From Diogma glabrata (Eukaryota > Arthropoda > Insecta > Diptera > Cylindrotomidae), in assembly GCA_963693315.1 (NCBI GenBank), contig OY856186.1:375826264-375890263 (forward strand): a DNA stretch of 64,000 nucleotides. The letters run 5' to 3'. The stretch's first letter is position 1. Each line of letters starts with the position of its first letter. Below the pieces are notes generated by a model that was given only the letters and a program-made list of their open reading frames with translations, had not been told where the DNA came from and searched no databases. A program made the position numbers and the translations under genes. Below are positions 34,410-49,086 of this stretch, in pieces.

Positions 34410-35436
34410 CTCGGCAGCTATTAGTATTGAGTATAACATCTTATTAAATATTCTTTTGTAAAAGTTGTAACGATCGGCCCTATTTCCATTCCTGCTCCAT
34501 ATTAAGATTAAGAAAATCATTTAAACAATTTATTTTCCAATTTCAGTTTTTACTTTATATCAAAATGAAATTACAAAACAAAACCATTTTATTTATTTTT
34601 TTTCCTTGTTTGACATGCCTCAATAATAAAAACTGTAGTGATATCTCAGGAGTACTGACATGTGAACTATTTTCAGTCAACGGGAGTAATTTTAAGCTTA
34701 GTTATGGAAAATTTATTGACGATGGCACTCTGTTGCTTGCTCGAGAAAAAGAGTCCTCATATAACTAAATATGATGTACTTTAATTATTCGGGGATCCAG
34801 TGCGTTAAATGGTCGAGAAATGTGCTACAAGCTGGCGTATTGGCACTTCAATTTTTGCTTTGTTTTTCAATTTTTTTCAAAAACTTTGCTCTTTATCTTT
34901 TATATTTATTTTCTCCATTCTATCATTAAATATTGGCCTGTCACGTCATGTTTTATTATGTGATAGGGATTATTGTTAACTTATCCATTCATTAAAAAAA
35001 AACAAATTGAATTACGTCCTAGGTCGTCTGAAATGTTTTTTTATCAGTTCTTGTGTCACATATTATAATTCCTATTACACAATTCATTTTAATAAAAAGC
35101 TTTAGTGCCAGGAACGGCGGTATGTTTGTTCTAAACTATCTTTTATTGCTAGTCAAATTAATCGTTTAAATTAGAATTAGTGAACCCTAGTTTTTGGGGC
35201 TTGAAGTCAAACTGTGCTATACACTGCTTTGTGCTTTATTGTCTTAATTAATGTTGATCTATAGTCAATTGTATGTGATTAAGTAGATCGACTTTAACAT
35301 TTCTTTCTGAAATAGGATAAAAAAACAAGATAGCTGTATCAGCTGCAAACGTTGAGATTTTCCCGATAATTTGGCGAGAAAGTTATATACAAAAATAAGT
35401 ATAATAAACTAAACACGTAAGCAATGCTTTTATATG
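34410..35436. other. No supported gene
   Basis: Contains a 67-codon frame at 34565-34768 starting MKLQNKTILFIFFPCLTCL, which has a signal-peptide-like hydrophobic start, but nothing else supports it. The dispersed block CACATATTATAATTCCTATT lies at about 35057. Confidence 0.35.
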
Positions 35437-35873
35437 CATTGAAAAATAATTAAAGTAATAACAACCATCATCTCAAAGTTAGCAGTTTTTTATTCAAACA
35501 AAGAAAAAATGCTTGCAAAAAAGTTCACGGTAATTGGGACAACTACACGTAAACATGTTCCTAACAACAAAATGAGGTTTATTTAACATAAAAAGTGTTG
35601 CATGCAATATAACAGTAGTCGAATAAAGTTAATAACTATTTCCATGAAAAAAATTTACTTCAGCCATATTATATCACGAAGTTTTATTTTCAAAATAGAA
35701 GTACATATTTGAAAAATTGAACTAAATTTAATTTTCACATAAACATTACGTGCGGTTGCCTCAAGTACACCATCCTGTACCATCTGCAGCTGTTGAATAA
35801 ATTTACGAACTATGGTTCGTTCGCCATATCTGCATACGCCACATTCGCTATATCCATCTGTTTTTTTAGTGTG
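35437..35873 (+). mobile_element. MITE-like element, copy 2
   Basis: Direct-orientation relative of 25775-26221 with decayed ends (CATTGAAAAATAA and TTTTTTTAGTG). Conserved interior words are GGGACAACTAC, AATGAGGTTTATTTAA and AATATAACAGTAGTCGAATAA. Clearly more eroded at the termini than copy 1. Confidence 0.7.
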
Positions 35874-35937
35874 TCGTAAGTAAATATTAAGCAAAATAAT
35901 TAACATCAAAATCTTCTCTATAAAAAATTTAAAAACT

Positions 35938-37552
35938 ATTACTTCGGTCTGAAAGACCTAAGTATTACATTCATGAGCTCAAAGTGAAATTCTTACCCCC
36001 ACTTTTTTTGGCATTTCTCGACGTTTTAGGACCTACTGATTCTAAAAAAGCAAAAAAAAAAATGTATGTCTGTCTGCCGGCCGGCCGTCCGTCATTACCT
36101 ACGCTGCAGGGAAAACCGCTGGACGGATTTCAAAAATTTTTTTTTCTAAAAATAGGTATTCACAAGGGACAGGTCCGAAAGGACGCTGTGTTCGATAACT
36201 GTACCGGAAGTGTGTCAAAAAAATCATTATGTGTGTCAAAAATAGCAAATCTTCATATTTTTGGCTTAAAAAACGTTCATTTTAAGTGATTACGAGTAGG
36301 AACATTAAATTTGGAGAAATCTTGATGGTCGGGATTGGTATATGAGATCAAAAACTAGATTATTGCATTATAAGTTTGTCAAAAAAATGTTGTCAAGTGT
36401 GTCAAAAGAAAGATTTTTATTTATTTTTTTACCTAATTTTTTGGAAAAAACATAAAACTAATTGTTTGTTTGAAATGAAGTTTTATTATTATTATTGAGA
36501 ATTATGGCATTATAATTTTGTCAAAAAAATGTTGTCAAGTATGTCAAAAGAAAGATTTTTATTTATTTTTTTACCCAATTTTTTGGAAAAAAATTAAAAT
36601 TAATTATTTCTTTGAAATGAAATTTTATTATTATTATTGAAAATTATGGCATTATAAGTTTGTCAAAAAATGTTGTCAAGTGTGTCAAAAGAAAGGTTTT
36701 TAGTTATTTTCTGCCCAATTTTTTTAGAAAAAAATAAAATTAATAGTTTGTATGACATGATATTGTATTATTACTATAGAGAATTATGGCATTATAAGTT
36801 TGTCAAAAAATAATGTCAAGTGTGTCAAAAAATGATTTCATTTATTTTTTTAGCCAATTTTTTGGAAAAAGAAAATGAAGCTGTTTTTATGACGTAAATG
36901 TAATTTAAAATGAAATTGGACATGGAAATTTTTGAATTTGTTATAGTTTTTGAAATATTTTTTGAATTTTGAAAAAGTTTGTATTATTGATTTTGTAATA
37001 ATTTTTGCAATATTTTTAGAATTTCGGCAAAAGTTTTAATTTTTGATTTTGTAAGAATTTTTGGAATATATTTAGAATTTTGAAAAATTTTTTATATTTG
37101 ATATTATTATGATTTTTGGAATTTGGAAAAAATTTTCAATATTTGATTTTGTAATAATTTTTGCAATATTTTTAGAATTTTGGAAAATGTTTGAATTTTT
37201 AAGAATTTTTGAAATATTATTGAAATTTAGAAAAAATTTAAATATTTGATTTTATTCTAATTTTTGGAATTTTGAAAAAGTTTGATTTTATTTAATTTAA
37301 CAATATTTTTGGAATTTTGATTATAATTTTCCGGTAACGTATTGATGTTTCGTGTTAGTTTTGTAATAAATTTTTAAACAGAGATAAAAAATACTAGTAC
37401 TTTAACAAAGAGTTATGTTTGATATACATCGCTGCCCAAAACTAAAAACCATGTCCTCATAAAAGTTTTTTGCCGAAAACTATATCAAAATCCTTTACCC
37501 AGACCGAAGTCTTGATATCTCAGAGCTGTGAGATTTCAGCCCTTCCATATTT
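35938..37552 (+). mobile_element. ACTTCGGTCTG family, copy 2
   Basis: Same organisation as copy 1, with the GTCCGTC-rich block, four 130-bp TTGTCAAAAA units, the T-rich tract, then CAGACCGAAGT and ATCTCAGAGCTGTGAGAT. The palindrome has one mismatch. It lacks a block present near the end of copy 1 (about 31330-31435). Confidence 0.75.
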
Positions 37553-38841
37553 TACTTTTATTAATCTCGATTGGCAATTACACTATAAAATATAAATTAA
37601 AGTTTAAGTGCAATAAACCTACATAAAATTTCACCGAAATGACCCAATTGCAATAAAACCTTTCATTCTCAAAAAATTTTATGGATACATTTTGTCAAAG
37701 AAAATCAAAAGTAATCAACCCACAATCTCCAAAAAATTTTATTAAGCAAATAAAACCGTTTCAAATATGAAGATCATAAAAATTTTAAATAAAATATTCA
37801 AAATCAATATAAAATATAATAATGTGAAAAAGATGGGTTGAAAAGAAGAAATACTTTCGAAATATGACGGAAATTAGTCAAACGATAACAAGAAGATCCA
37901 TTCTAAAAATCAATCTTAAATTTGAATGTAAGACAAAACAAACAAAAAATAAATTAAATTAATCAAATAAGATTCTATAAAATCGTAAATTAAATTAAGG
38001 GTCGACATCGGTCAAGTTTTTTATTGATATTATAATTGAATGGGTAAATATCTTAAATTAATCGTTTCGCTGTCTTACTATTTACTCAATGCATGCATTA
38101 TTTCTTTCAATTAGATAAAGTTTGTTTCAATATTGAAAGTGATGGATGTGTATTAAAATTATGGAAATTAAAGATATTAACGAATATTTGGGTAGAGAGT
38201 TATGATTATATCATTTGATCTAGGCGTGGTACAATACTGTTTCGGAAGTGGTAAAATAGAACGACTTTTACTTTTAACTGTGATATTTTAAACAAAAAGT
38301 AACACAGAATCATTGAAAAACATAATTTTTTAGTTCATGACTTTATGTTCTTTAGAGGGCCAATTTAATATGACATCACCAAACTTCGAAAGAAATCTTT
38401 TTTGTTAAATTATGACAAATAGTTTAGCAGTAATAAGGAAAAAGATCCCAACCCTCCTTTTTGCTTCGTCGTAGAAGAGGAAAAAAAGAATTGGTATTTG
38501 TTAAACTAATTTACTAGGAACATTATCCAGTTTGTTCGTAATAGGGATGCGTAAGGTATGATCAATCAAATCAATGCTCTGTTCTGAATGATTTGTTTAT
38601 TTGCATTGTCCGATTTAAAAACCTCGGTCATTCATTAATCGGTCGCTTGCAAAAACCGTAATTATTTAAGTCAACAATGCGAACAAAAGAGTTTAGAAAT
38701 AAGTTTGGAACCATCTTCTGACTAAGAAGGAATAATCCGCATGAAATCAAGTCTATAGCACCTAAAATCTTGCGAAGGTTATTCAGAACATTTTGGAAAG
38801 AGCATGCGTGTATGGAATAAAAAACACACCTCTGACGAGAT
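37553..38841. other. No feature recognised
   Basis: AT-rich spacer between family copies, without long frames. Confidence 0.4.
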
Positions 38842-40040
38842 ATTACTTCGGTCTGAAAGACCTAAGTATGGAATTCTCGAGAAAAAAGTGTAATTCTTAC
38901 CCCCACTTTTTTGGCATTTCTCGACGTTTTAGGACCTATTGATTCTAAAAAGCAAATAAATAAAAATTGTATGTTTGTCTGCCAGCCGGCCGTCCGTTAC
39001 AACTTACGAAATCTAGAAAACCGCTGGAGGGATTTCAAAAACTTTTTTACTGAAAATAGATAAACTCTCAAAGGGAAGAGCTGAAAGGATGAGTTCTATA
39101 ACTGTACCGGAAGTGTGTCAAAAAAATCGTCAAGAGTGTCAAAACAAGGAAATGTGAGGAAATGTATGTGAGACCAAAAACTAGATTATTGCATTATAAG
39201 TTTGTCAAAAAAATGTTGTTAATTGTGTGTCAAAGGGTTGATTTTCATTTTTTTTAACCCAATATTTTTGGAAAAAAATGAACTATTATTTGTATGACAT
39301 GAAATTTAATTGAACATGAAATTGGACATCGAAATTTTTGATTTTGTTATAATTTTTGGAAGGTTTATGGAATTTTTAAAAAACTTTGTATTTCCGATTT
39401 TGTTATAATGTTAGCGATATTTTAACTATTTCTGGAAAAGTTTTTTGAATTTCGAATTTTTAACAAATTTTTAGAATTTTGGACAAAGTTTCAATTTTTG
39501 ATTTTGTTATAATTTTTGCAATACATATTTTTAGAATTTGGAAAAAAGTTTGTATTTTACTTTTGCAATATATCAAGAATCTTGGAAAAAGTTTCAATCT
39601 TTAATACTGTAATAATTTTTAGAGTTTTTAGAATTTTGAAAAAAAGTTTAAATTTTTGTTTTAAGAATAATTTTTAGAATATTTTTGAAATTTTGAAAGA
39701 AATATGATTTTTGATTTTGAAATATTTTCTCGAAAATCTAAATGGAAAGGTTTTTAAGTAGTTTGGTGAATGTATTATCTTTTCACTAAATTTTGTTTAT
39801 TTATGATGTGTTATAATTTTCCGACAACGTATATTGGTGTTTCGTGTTTGTTTTGTAATAAATTTCTAAACAGAGATAAAAGAATACATGTATTTTAACA
39901 AAGAGTTTTATGTTTGATATACATCGCTGCCAAAAACTAAAAACCATGTCCTCATAAAAGTTTTTTACCGAAAACTATATCAAAATCCTTAAAGCAGACC
40001 GTCTTGATATCTCAGAGCTGTGAGATTTCAGCCTCTTCAT
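38842..40040 (+). mobile_element. ACTTCGGTCTG family, copy 3
   Basis: A shorter copy with fewer TTGTCAAAAA units. It starts ATTACTTCGGTCTGAAAGAC and ends GCAGACCGTCTTGATATC, the AGAGCTGTGAGAT palindrome and TTCAGCC. Its 3' end (CTTCATATT) abuts the first base of copy 4 with no spacer. Confidence 0.75.
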
Positions 40041-41828
40041 ATTACTTCGGTCTGACAGAAAGTATTCATGAGCTAAAAGTGAAATTCTTATCCCCACTTT
40101 TTTGGAATTTCTCGACGTTTAAGACCTACTGATTCTAAAAAAGCAAAAAAAAATGTATGTCTGTTTGCCGGTCACAACCTACGAAATCTAGAAAACCGCT
40201 GGACGGATTTGAAATTTTTTTTCTTTTCTAAAAATAGGTTTACTCAATGAGAAGAGCCGAAAGGACCATGTGTTCGATAACTGTACCGGAAGTGTATCAA
40301 AAAAGTCGTCAAGTGTGTCAAAACAAGGAAATTTGCATATTTTTTGCTTAAAAAACTTTCATTTTAAGTGATTACGAGTAGGAACATTGAATTTGGAGAA
40401 ATCTTGATGGTCGGGATTGGTATGTGCGACCAAACTCTAGATTATTGCATTATAAGTTTGTCAAAAAAATGTTGTCAAGTGTGTCAAAAGAAAGATTTTT
40501 ATTTATTTTTTTACCCAATTTTTTGGAAAAAATTAAATTAATTATTGGTATGACATGAAAATTTATTATTATTATAGAGAATTATGGCATTATAAGTTTG
40601 TCAAAAAAATAATGTAAAGTGTGTCAAAAAATGATTTCATTTATTTTTTTAGCCAATTTTTTGGAAAAAAAAATATAGCTGTTTTTATGACGTAAATGTA
40701 ATTGAAAATGAAATTGGACATGGAGATTTTTTAATTTGTTATAGTTTTTGAAATATTTTTGGAAAAAAATTTTGAATTTAGAAAAAAGTTTGTATTTTTG
40801 ATTTTGTAATATTTTTAGAATTTTGGAAAAACTTTTAATATTTGATTTTGTAAGAATTTTTGGAATATATTTGGAATTTTGAAAAATTTTAAATTTTTGA
40901 ATTTATTATAATTTTTGGAATTCTGAAAAAAGTTTCAGTTTTTATTTTTTTATAATTTTTGGAATGTTTTTAGAATTTTGAAAAAAGTTTTATTTTAATT
41001 TAATTTTTACGATATTTTTGGAATTTTGAAAGAAATATCAATTTGTGATTTTGTAATATTTTCTCGAATCGCTAAATGGAAGGTTTTTGAGTAGTTTGCT
41101 GAAAATGTAATTAAAAATGAAATTGGACATGGGCATTTTTGAATTTGTTATAACTTTTGAAATATTTTTGGAACTCTCAAAAAGTTACAATTTTTGATTT
41201 TGTAAGAATTTTTGAAATATTTTTAGAATTTTGAAAAATTTAAAATTTTTGATTTTATTATAAATTTTATAATTTTGGAAGAAAATTTCAATTTTTGATA
41301 TTGTTATAATTTTTGCAATATTTTTAGTTTTGGAAAAAGTTTGAATTTTTGAAATTTTAAGAATTTTTGGAATATTATTAGAATTTAGAAAAAGTTTAAA
41401 TACTTGATTTTATTCCAATTTTTGGAAAATTTTTAGAATTTTGAAAAAAAAATAGAATTTTTATTTTTATATGTACATATTTTTAGAATTTTGAAAAACA
41501 GTTTCAATTTTTGATTTTGTAAGAACTTTTGGAATATATCTGGAATCTAGAAAAAGTTTAAATATTTGATTTTATTCTATTGTTTGGAATATTTGTGGAA
41601 TTTTGAAAAAAGTTTCAATATTTGATTTTGTTATAATTTTTGCAATAGTTTAGAATTTTTGAAAAAAATTTTAATCTTTGATTTTGTAATAATTTTCGGA
41701 ATATTTTTAGAAATTTGAAAGAAATATGAATTTGTGATTCAATATGAATATGAATTGTGAAAGAAATATAATATTTATGGAAACGCTAAATGGAGAGGTT
41801 TTTGAGTAGTTTGCTGAGTGTATCATCT
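40041..41828 (+). mobile_element. ACTTCGGTCTG family, copy 4, 3'-truncated
   Basis: Starts immediately after copy 3 (ATTACTTCGGTCTGACAG). It contains an internal duplication of about 405 bp: the AATGTAATTGAAAATGAAAT block at about 40697 recurs at about 41105. It stops at CTGAGTGTATCATCT, before the terminal inverted repeat and palindrome, so its 3' end is missing. Confidence 0.7.
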
Positions 41829-44226
41829 GTTATGCTCGCAATTTGGTTCTGTCCAGCATGTGATGTTAGTAGGTTCTAACTTAGAACAATTTGGGTCTGT
41901 GTAAGGTGGATTAACTGGAATTTAGGGCTCGACAGATCAGACACCTAGACCGGGTGCATTATCTGCAGATATTAGGTCTTAGTTAATTCATGGTATACAT
42001 CCCATCCTTGAACTACCAACCTATATGTTGTGACATATTATAATTTCAATTCGACAAATCTTAATGTACATATATTAAATCGGACGAGGCACACTGCAAT
42101 TTTAAAAATTTGTTATCAAACGTAAATAAAGAAATAATGAAATGACGACGCCCAGTGCAATTTAAAAATATAATATTAAACGTAATCACATGATTTTTCT
42201 TTGTAAATTTTTTTTATCTGTTGTATATTTAAATGAGGAAAAATGAAACAGGAAAATTGGATCTTTTCTCTTGGAATTGTTTTTCTATAAAAATGCTTCA
42301 AAGCCTCAACAGAAACTAGTTTTTCATTTTAATAATAGAACGAAAGAAAGAGACAGAACGACAATGAATCAACTTTTGTCTCATTTAATTTTAAAAATGA
42401 AAATTCATTATTTTATGAAAAGATTTTCAAAAATTTTAGTTAGTTAGTTATTGATTTTCAAATCAAAAAAATATATATAATTTTGAAGTACATGTTTAAT
42501 AATTGATTAAACTAGAAATTATTGTTTGATTTCAAATCAATATTTAATTGCCACCAGCTCACTTTGCAATCTTTTTCTTTCGAAAAGATGCAACTGCAGA
42601 CCTTTACATTAACCACAGAAGAAAATAATGTAGCAAAGTTATTCCTAGAAGAAAATATCAAACTATCATTCATGGCAATGTTTTTTAAATACAAAAGGGA
42701 TATTACTTTATTTATTTCCACTGGACTTGCGTTTAGTTTCATGGCATCATGAAATCATTTGGCATCCGTAAAAGCAGAGACCAGAGTACGCAGGGTTGTT
42801 ACACCCGTCAGTAAAAAAGTAATAATTTATTTTAAAAATTAAAATACTTGATCCACCATGCGTTATGCAACGGGCAGAGGTGACACTAATCTCTGCAAAC
42901 CATCGGCAAACATTCTGAATTTCTCTTGCTATTTTCAAGGGATTGAATAAAATGTGGCATAGAATCCTTAATGTCGCGTTGATTATTAGTAGAAATGTTA
43001 GTCAGAAACCTAACGTTAAATTTCTACAAAGCATCAGTAAATGTCTGCTCTATGTCTCTCCACTAACTATTCCAAAAAAGTGAAACATTATCCTCAACGT
43101 CTCGTCCTTTTCTGTTATTTAGCGAATTATTGAAAACTGTTTTTTAACCTCTTTGAGCTTACTAAATTATGCTTACTTTATTAGGTCTATACAGTTAAAA
43201 TATTAATTTAAAAATCCTAATTTGAATAAATCTCATAGAAATCTTTAATTGCCTGAGAAATTGTTTAAACACTTGGAAAACAAAACGTTTGTTTTCTACT
43301 TCAATGTTATAATTGTTTCGATTTTAATTAAATTATGCAAACAATTTAACAACACAAAAAGCTTCTTTCGCTACATTCGCTTTTTTGGGAATGGAAACAA
43401 TAGAAAAATTACAATTACAAAAAACACGCCTTCAGGTAAATATGTTATGCTTTTTTTCTTGAAAGGGATGAATCTTAATTTCGTGTAAAATAAATTTTGA
43501 AAGTCCGCACACTTTCGTTCAAAGCAAGACAATACAAAACTTATTCGGAACACAAAGGTGGATGATGTACAAAAAAAAAATGTGAATGAATATTAAAAAT
43601 GTCGATAAAAGCATTTTGGTTATGCAAGTAATCCATCATTCATTAATTTGTTTAAAAATTCGATTTCAATATAATATCTGCTTCAAGGCAAATATTTTTG
43701 AATGATATTAACTTTTGTGTTCTACTTCTTATCGGTTTCGTTCTCGTAAATGTTTTTGCATGCAAACAATGAAGTAAGAGATTTTTTTTCCTTATATGGT
43801 CTACATGTTGACCAATTAATGAAATATTCAATAACCTCTGGTAACGCCATCAGCATTACCGTCTGATTTCTGGAATATAACCAATACAATTCCTAAAAGT
43901 ATCAAAAAATTATGTAAGAAATTTAACAACTTCAAAGTAAACTAGAACTTAAATGTAACGGCTGACATTTGATATCCTCCATGAGAATGTCACTGAATCA
44001 ATGTTATTGATCTGCAATAAATACAGCATAAGTGTAGAAAATAACATTATGCAACAAAGAAAATTTAATAAATTGTCTCAAAGCCAATGTCAAAATAATA
44101 TTTGTCGATCACAACTTCAAACATTGAGTACCATACGAAAGACCTTAAAAAAAAAAAATTTGTAAATGAGTTAGTCACGCATGACAATTTGTCGCTTCGG
44201 TGGTTTTAGTTTTGATTGACAGATAC
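41829..44226. other. No supported gene
   Basis: Includes the dispersed block near 42030, a diverged copy of the 9090-9270 repeat at 42785-42880, and frames of 60-80 codons on both strands (for example 42522-42752, 43249-43488) that I cannot recognise. No promoter or splice support. Confidence 0.35.
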
Positions 44227-44235
44227 TATAAAAGG
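44227..44235 (+). promoter_or_regulatory. TATA box candidate
   Basis: TATAAAAGG, a near-consensus TATA box with a GC-rich downstream base step (GCG) and a pyrimidine-rich start region (TTTTCCCTCTTCCTCG) 25-40 bp later. It could belong to a solo LTR or an unrecognised gene, but no LTR termini or downstream coding frame were found. Confidence 0.3.
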
Positions 44236-45102
44236 GCGAATTGTTTTTAGTTTTCCCTCTTCCTCGTTTTTGTGTGCTAATAAGTTCAAAGCTATATAGC
44301 TGGTTTTAATTTGATACTTAGCAGTTGTTATAAAATAACGTGTTGAAGACCCAATACAGTGATGGCGTTGCACTTGTTTAAAAGGTGAATGTGGCGAATC
44401 TGGTCAAATGGCGGTGAGATAATTTGATTCATTGCTGATGTATACAATTATTGATAGTAGCTGCTGAATTTATTGAAGGTGCATTTATTTTATTGTTCAT
44501 CATTATTACATGCATGACTCATCATTTGTACTGATCTCATATACACTATTTATCGTCGCTATTGAATACATTATATGTGCATATGCATCAAATACCACCA
44601 TAACTGAGATATAATCATTTACCGTTACGACTGAACATCCACTATTCATTTACCTGGTTGGTTATCCAGCTGCCTCAATCAAAATCATCGTCAACGTCGA
44701 ATTTTTGTAATACAGTCCACTACCATCGAAGAGGAGGCAACAATCTCAATGCTTAAAAATTTAAAAACGCACAAAATATGTATACTAACTGACGCATTAA
44801 ATGACAACATATATTCAGGTGGTATTTATATATTCGTGCACATTTCTCTTTAACGGTATAGGCACGAATAACTTGTGCAGTGTACAACTATATTGAAAAA
44901 ACCGTCTTTAGGTTTAAAGCTGATTTTAAAAACCTAATATTCAAAACTAATAGGTATCGGTTGATCAAACAGAATGTAAACAATTTCTTAACGTGGGGAT
45001 AGAAACATAGAGCTTTTTGATTTACTATATAAGATATGTAGTAACAAGATTTTTATGTATGATGATTAATAGTAGTAATAGGTAGTTAGGTTATTCACCG
45101 AC
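44236..45102. other. No feature recognised
   Basis: Spacer downstream of the TATA candidate and up to the ACATA satellite. No frame follows that could be its product. Confidence 0.4.
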
Positions 45103-46450
45103 ATAACATAACATAACATAGCATAACATAACATAACATAACATAACATAACATAACATAACATAACATAACATAACATAACATAACATAACATAACATA
45201 ACATAACATAACATAACATAACATAACATAACATAACATAACATAACATAACATAACATAACATAACATAAAATAACATAAAATAACATAACAAAACATA
45301 ACAAAACATAACAAAACATAACATAACATAACATAACATAACATAACATAACATAACATAACATAACATAACATAACATAACATAATATAACATAACATA
45401 ACATAACATAACATAACATAACATAACATAACATAACATAACATAACATAACATAACATAACATAACATAACATAACATAACATAACATAACATAACATA
45501 ACATAACATAACATAACATAACATAACATAACATAACATAACATAACATAACATAACATAACATAAGATAACATAACATAACATAACATAACATAACATA
45601 ACATAACATAACATAACATAACATAACATAACATAACATAACATGACATAACATAACATGACATAACATAACATAACATAACATAACATAACATAACATA
45701 ACATAACATAATATAACATAACATAACATAACATAACATAACATAACATAACATAACATAACATAACATAACATAACATAGTATAACATAACATAATATA
45801 ACATAACGTAACATAACATAACATAACATAGCATAACATAACATAACATAACATAACATAACATAACATAACATAACATAACATAACATAACATAATATA
45901 ACATAACATAACATAAGATAACATAACATAACATAACATAACATAGCATAACATAACATAACATAACATAACATAACATAACATAACATAACATAACATA
46001 ACATAACATAACATGACATAACATAACATAACATAACATAACATAACATAACATAACATAACATAACATAACATAGCATAACATAACATAACATAACATA
46101 ACATAACATAACATAACATAACATAACATAACATAACATAGCATAACATAACATAATATAACATAACGTAACATAACATAACATAACATAGCATAACATA
46201 ACATAACATAACATAACATAACATAACATAACATAACATAACATAACATAACATAACATAACATAACATAACATAACATAACATAACATAACATAACATA
46301 ACATAACATAACATAACATAACATAACATAACATAACATAACATAACATAACATAACATAACATAACATAACATAACATAACATAACATAACATAACATA
46401 ACATAACATAACATAACATAACATAACATAACATAACATAATATAACATA
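45103..46450. repeat. Pentanucleotide ACATA satellite
   Basis: About 1,350 bp, roughly 270 copies of ACATA (TATGT on the other strand), broken only by single-base variants such as ACATG, GCATA, ACGTA and AAATA. All three minus-strand frames stay open for 450-490 codons because a 15-base period encodes only Met, Leu, Cys, Tyr and Val; these frames are products of the repeat. Variant spacing indicates higher-order copying (see findings). Confidence 0.95.
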
Positions 46451-48287
46451 AAAAACCATGGTATGTGATTAAATTGATGTTATTTGACACTGTAACACGA
46501 AATCGTTTAGTGATCAACTGTAACTGATCAATAGACAATCAATAAAACACTTTTCCCACTAAACAAAAATGAATTGACCGCAAGAAAAAAATCAATAATA
46601 TTTATTGAAAATATAATTTTAAACAAATAATATGAACAATCGTACATCTACAATAAAAAAAGCGGTAAAAAAGTGAACGTCTTTCGTTTCGACAGAACAA
46701 GTAAATTGTTCAATATTTTACAAATCAATGGAAACTGGTATAAAGAAATTCACATCCATAGTAAGAGTTTAACTGATACATGCTTTAACGACCACATATA
46801 GTGCAAAATTGAAGTATGTTTTTTTCTGGTTTTACGATTATACTTTGAAATAAAATGGAAATATTTTGCGATAGATCATTTTAATGGTGTTTGGTATTGG
46901 ATTAGGGTTGGTTATTTCTTTTTGCGTGGAAATTGATTTGTTGTTTTACTTCAAAACTTTCTCTACGGATTATTTACTGCTGTAGTGGACTAGTTTATTG
47001 GTTTTGCACCATATTTGTGTATAATTGATTGCATTATAAAAATCAGACCAGCTTAATCAACAGTCGATGTATTGTATCTATTTGGTTGTACATGTTGGTT
47101 ATTATCAACGTTACTTAAACATATAGTCAAACAATTCTATTTGCTTGTAGCCAATTGATTGATTGATTGATTGATTGGACTGTAGGACCAAGCACTAGGC
47201 GAGACTCCCGGATTACGGCCGGGCCACTTCCTACAGTCGTTTTACATATAACAATAGGTAAGGATAGGTAGGTAATTGTAAGTTAGGAGTGAACGACCCG
47301 GTTACAGACACCTGGCAAATCGTATCTAGCTACTACTGTTAGGAGACAATCACAAGGACAATCACTTATACATATAATCTGCAATCGCCAATCAGCAATC
47401 CCGTATCTAAAATTTCTCGCCTGCAATCTCCAGTCGGAAACCTGTTATTCATGTAATTTATTAGTATAATAGGATGATGACTAAATTGTAGTCCTCTGCA
47501 CTCTCCAATCTGAATTCATGTTATTATATTTATGGTTAAAATTATTTATGGTTATTTATGGTTAAAAACATTTATATTATGTACATATATATAAAAAACA
47601 AAAAACCCCTTTGAAAATTGAGTGAATTTCATATAAAAAAGTATTGGGATTGAATTGGATAAAAATATTATCTTTCACTTGATGTTTTTATTTGAAATGT
47701 ATTTATTTAAATTTTATAAAACATTATTTTATATAATATAATTAACGCAAGAATGTTTTGAATTTTTCTTGAAACACAAGAATTAATTTAACAAAAACAA
47801 TTAACCCTGCTCGTTGATATCGTTCAAAAATCTTATTGGATTTTATGGATAATGTTTGGATAAATAGAAAGAGATAAATCTATCACATAAAATTATGTCA
47901 ACAAATGAAATTTTAAACTGAATTTGAAATAATAACTAAATTTCGCTAGTTAAAGCTCTAAGTAGGTTTAAATTTTACACAAAATCGAATAGCACAATAA
48001 CACCTTTATTTAGTTTTCCAGTAAAAATCAGAGTTAATAAATTTTACATTTAGGGAAGATTACATCTTGGTCGCCCACATCTTTCCATTTTTGAAAGCAA
48101 TCTTACCTTAGAGTTTAATTATTAAAACCAACACTTTAAAACTATTATATTAGATATAAAACTGATTATTACAATTAATGTTTTCACTACATTTAGTTAT
48201 ACTTATATATTTATCATTTAAGAGATTAATTTAGTTTAAAATTCACACTGTCACTTATAACAAGTGTTGATAAGACGACCATTCACC
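46451..48287. other. Spacer with a small repeat-like segment
   Basis: AT-rich and gene-free. 47154-47178 is an ATTG microsatellite, followed to about 47340 by a GC-richer stretch (GGCGAGACTCCCGGATTACG, GGCCGGGCCACTTCCTAC) that looks like the tail of a SINE or LINE. 47132-47159 is identical to 51876-51903. Confidence 0.5.
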
Positions 48288-49032
<745 letters not shown>

Positions 49033-49086
49033 AATATTAATAATATTAATATTAATAATAAAATTTGTAAATTAGAAACTAACACA

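Noticed and set aside
45066..46538. Three long minus-strand frames (450-490 codons) of repeated Met-Leu-Cys-Tyr-Val
   Set aside because: They arise from the ACATA satellite, whose frames lack stop codons; composition and boundaries follow the repeat exactly.
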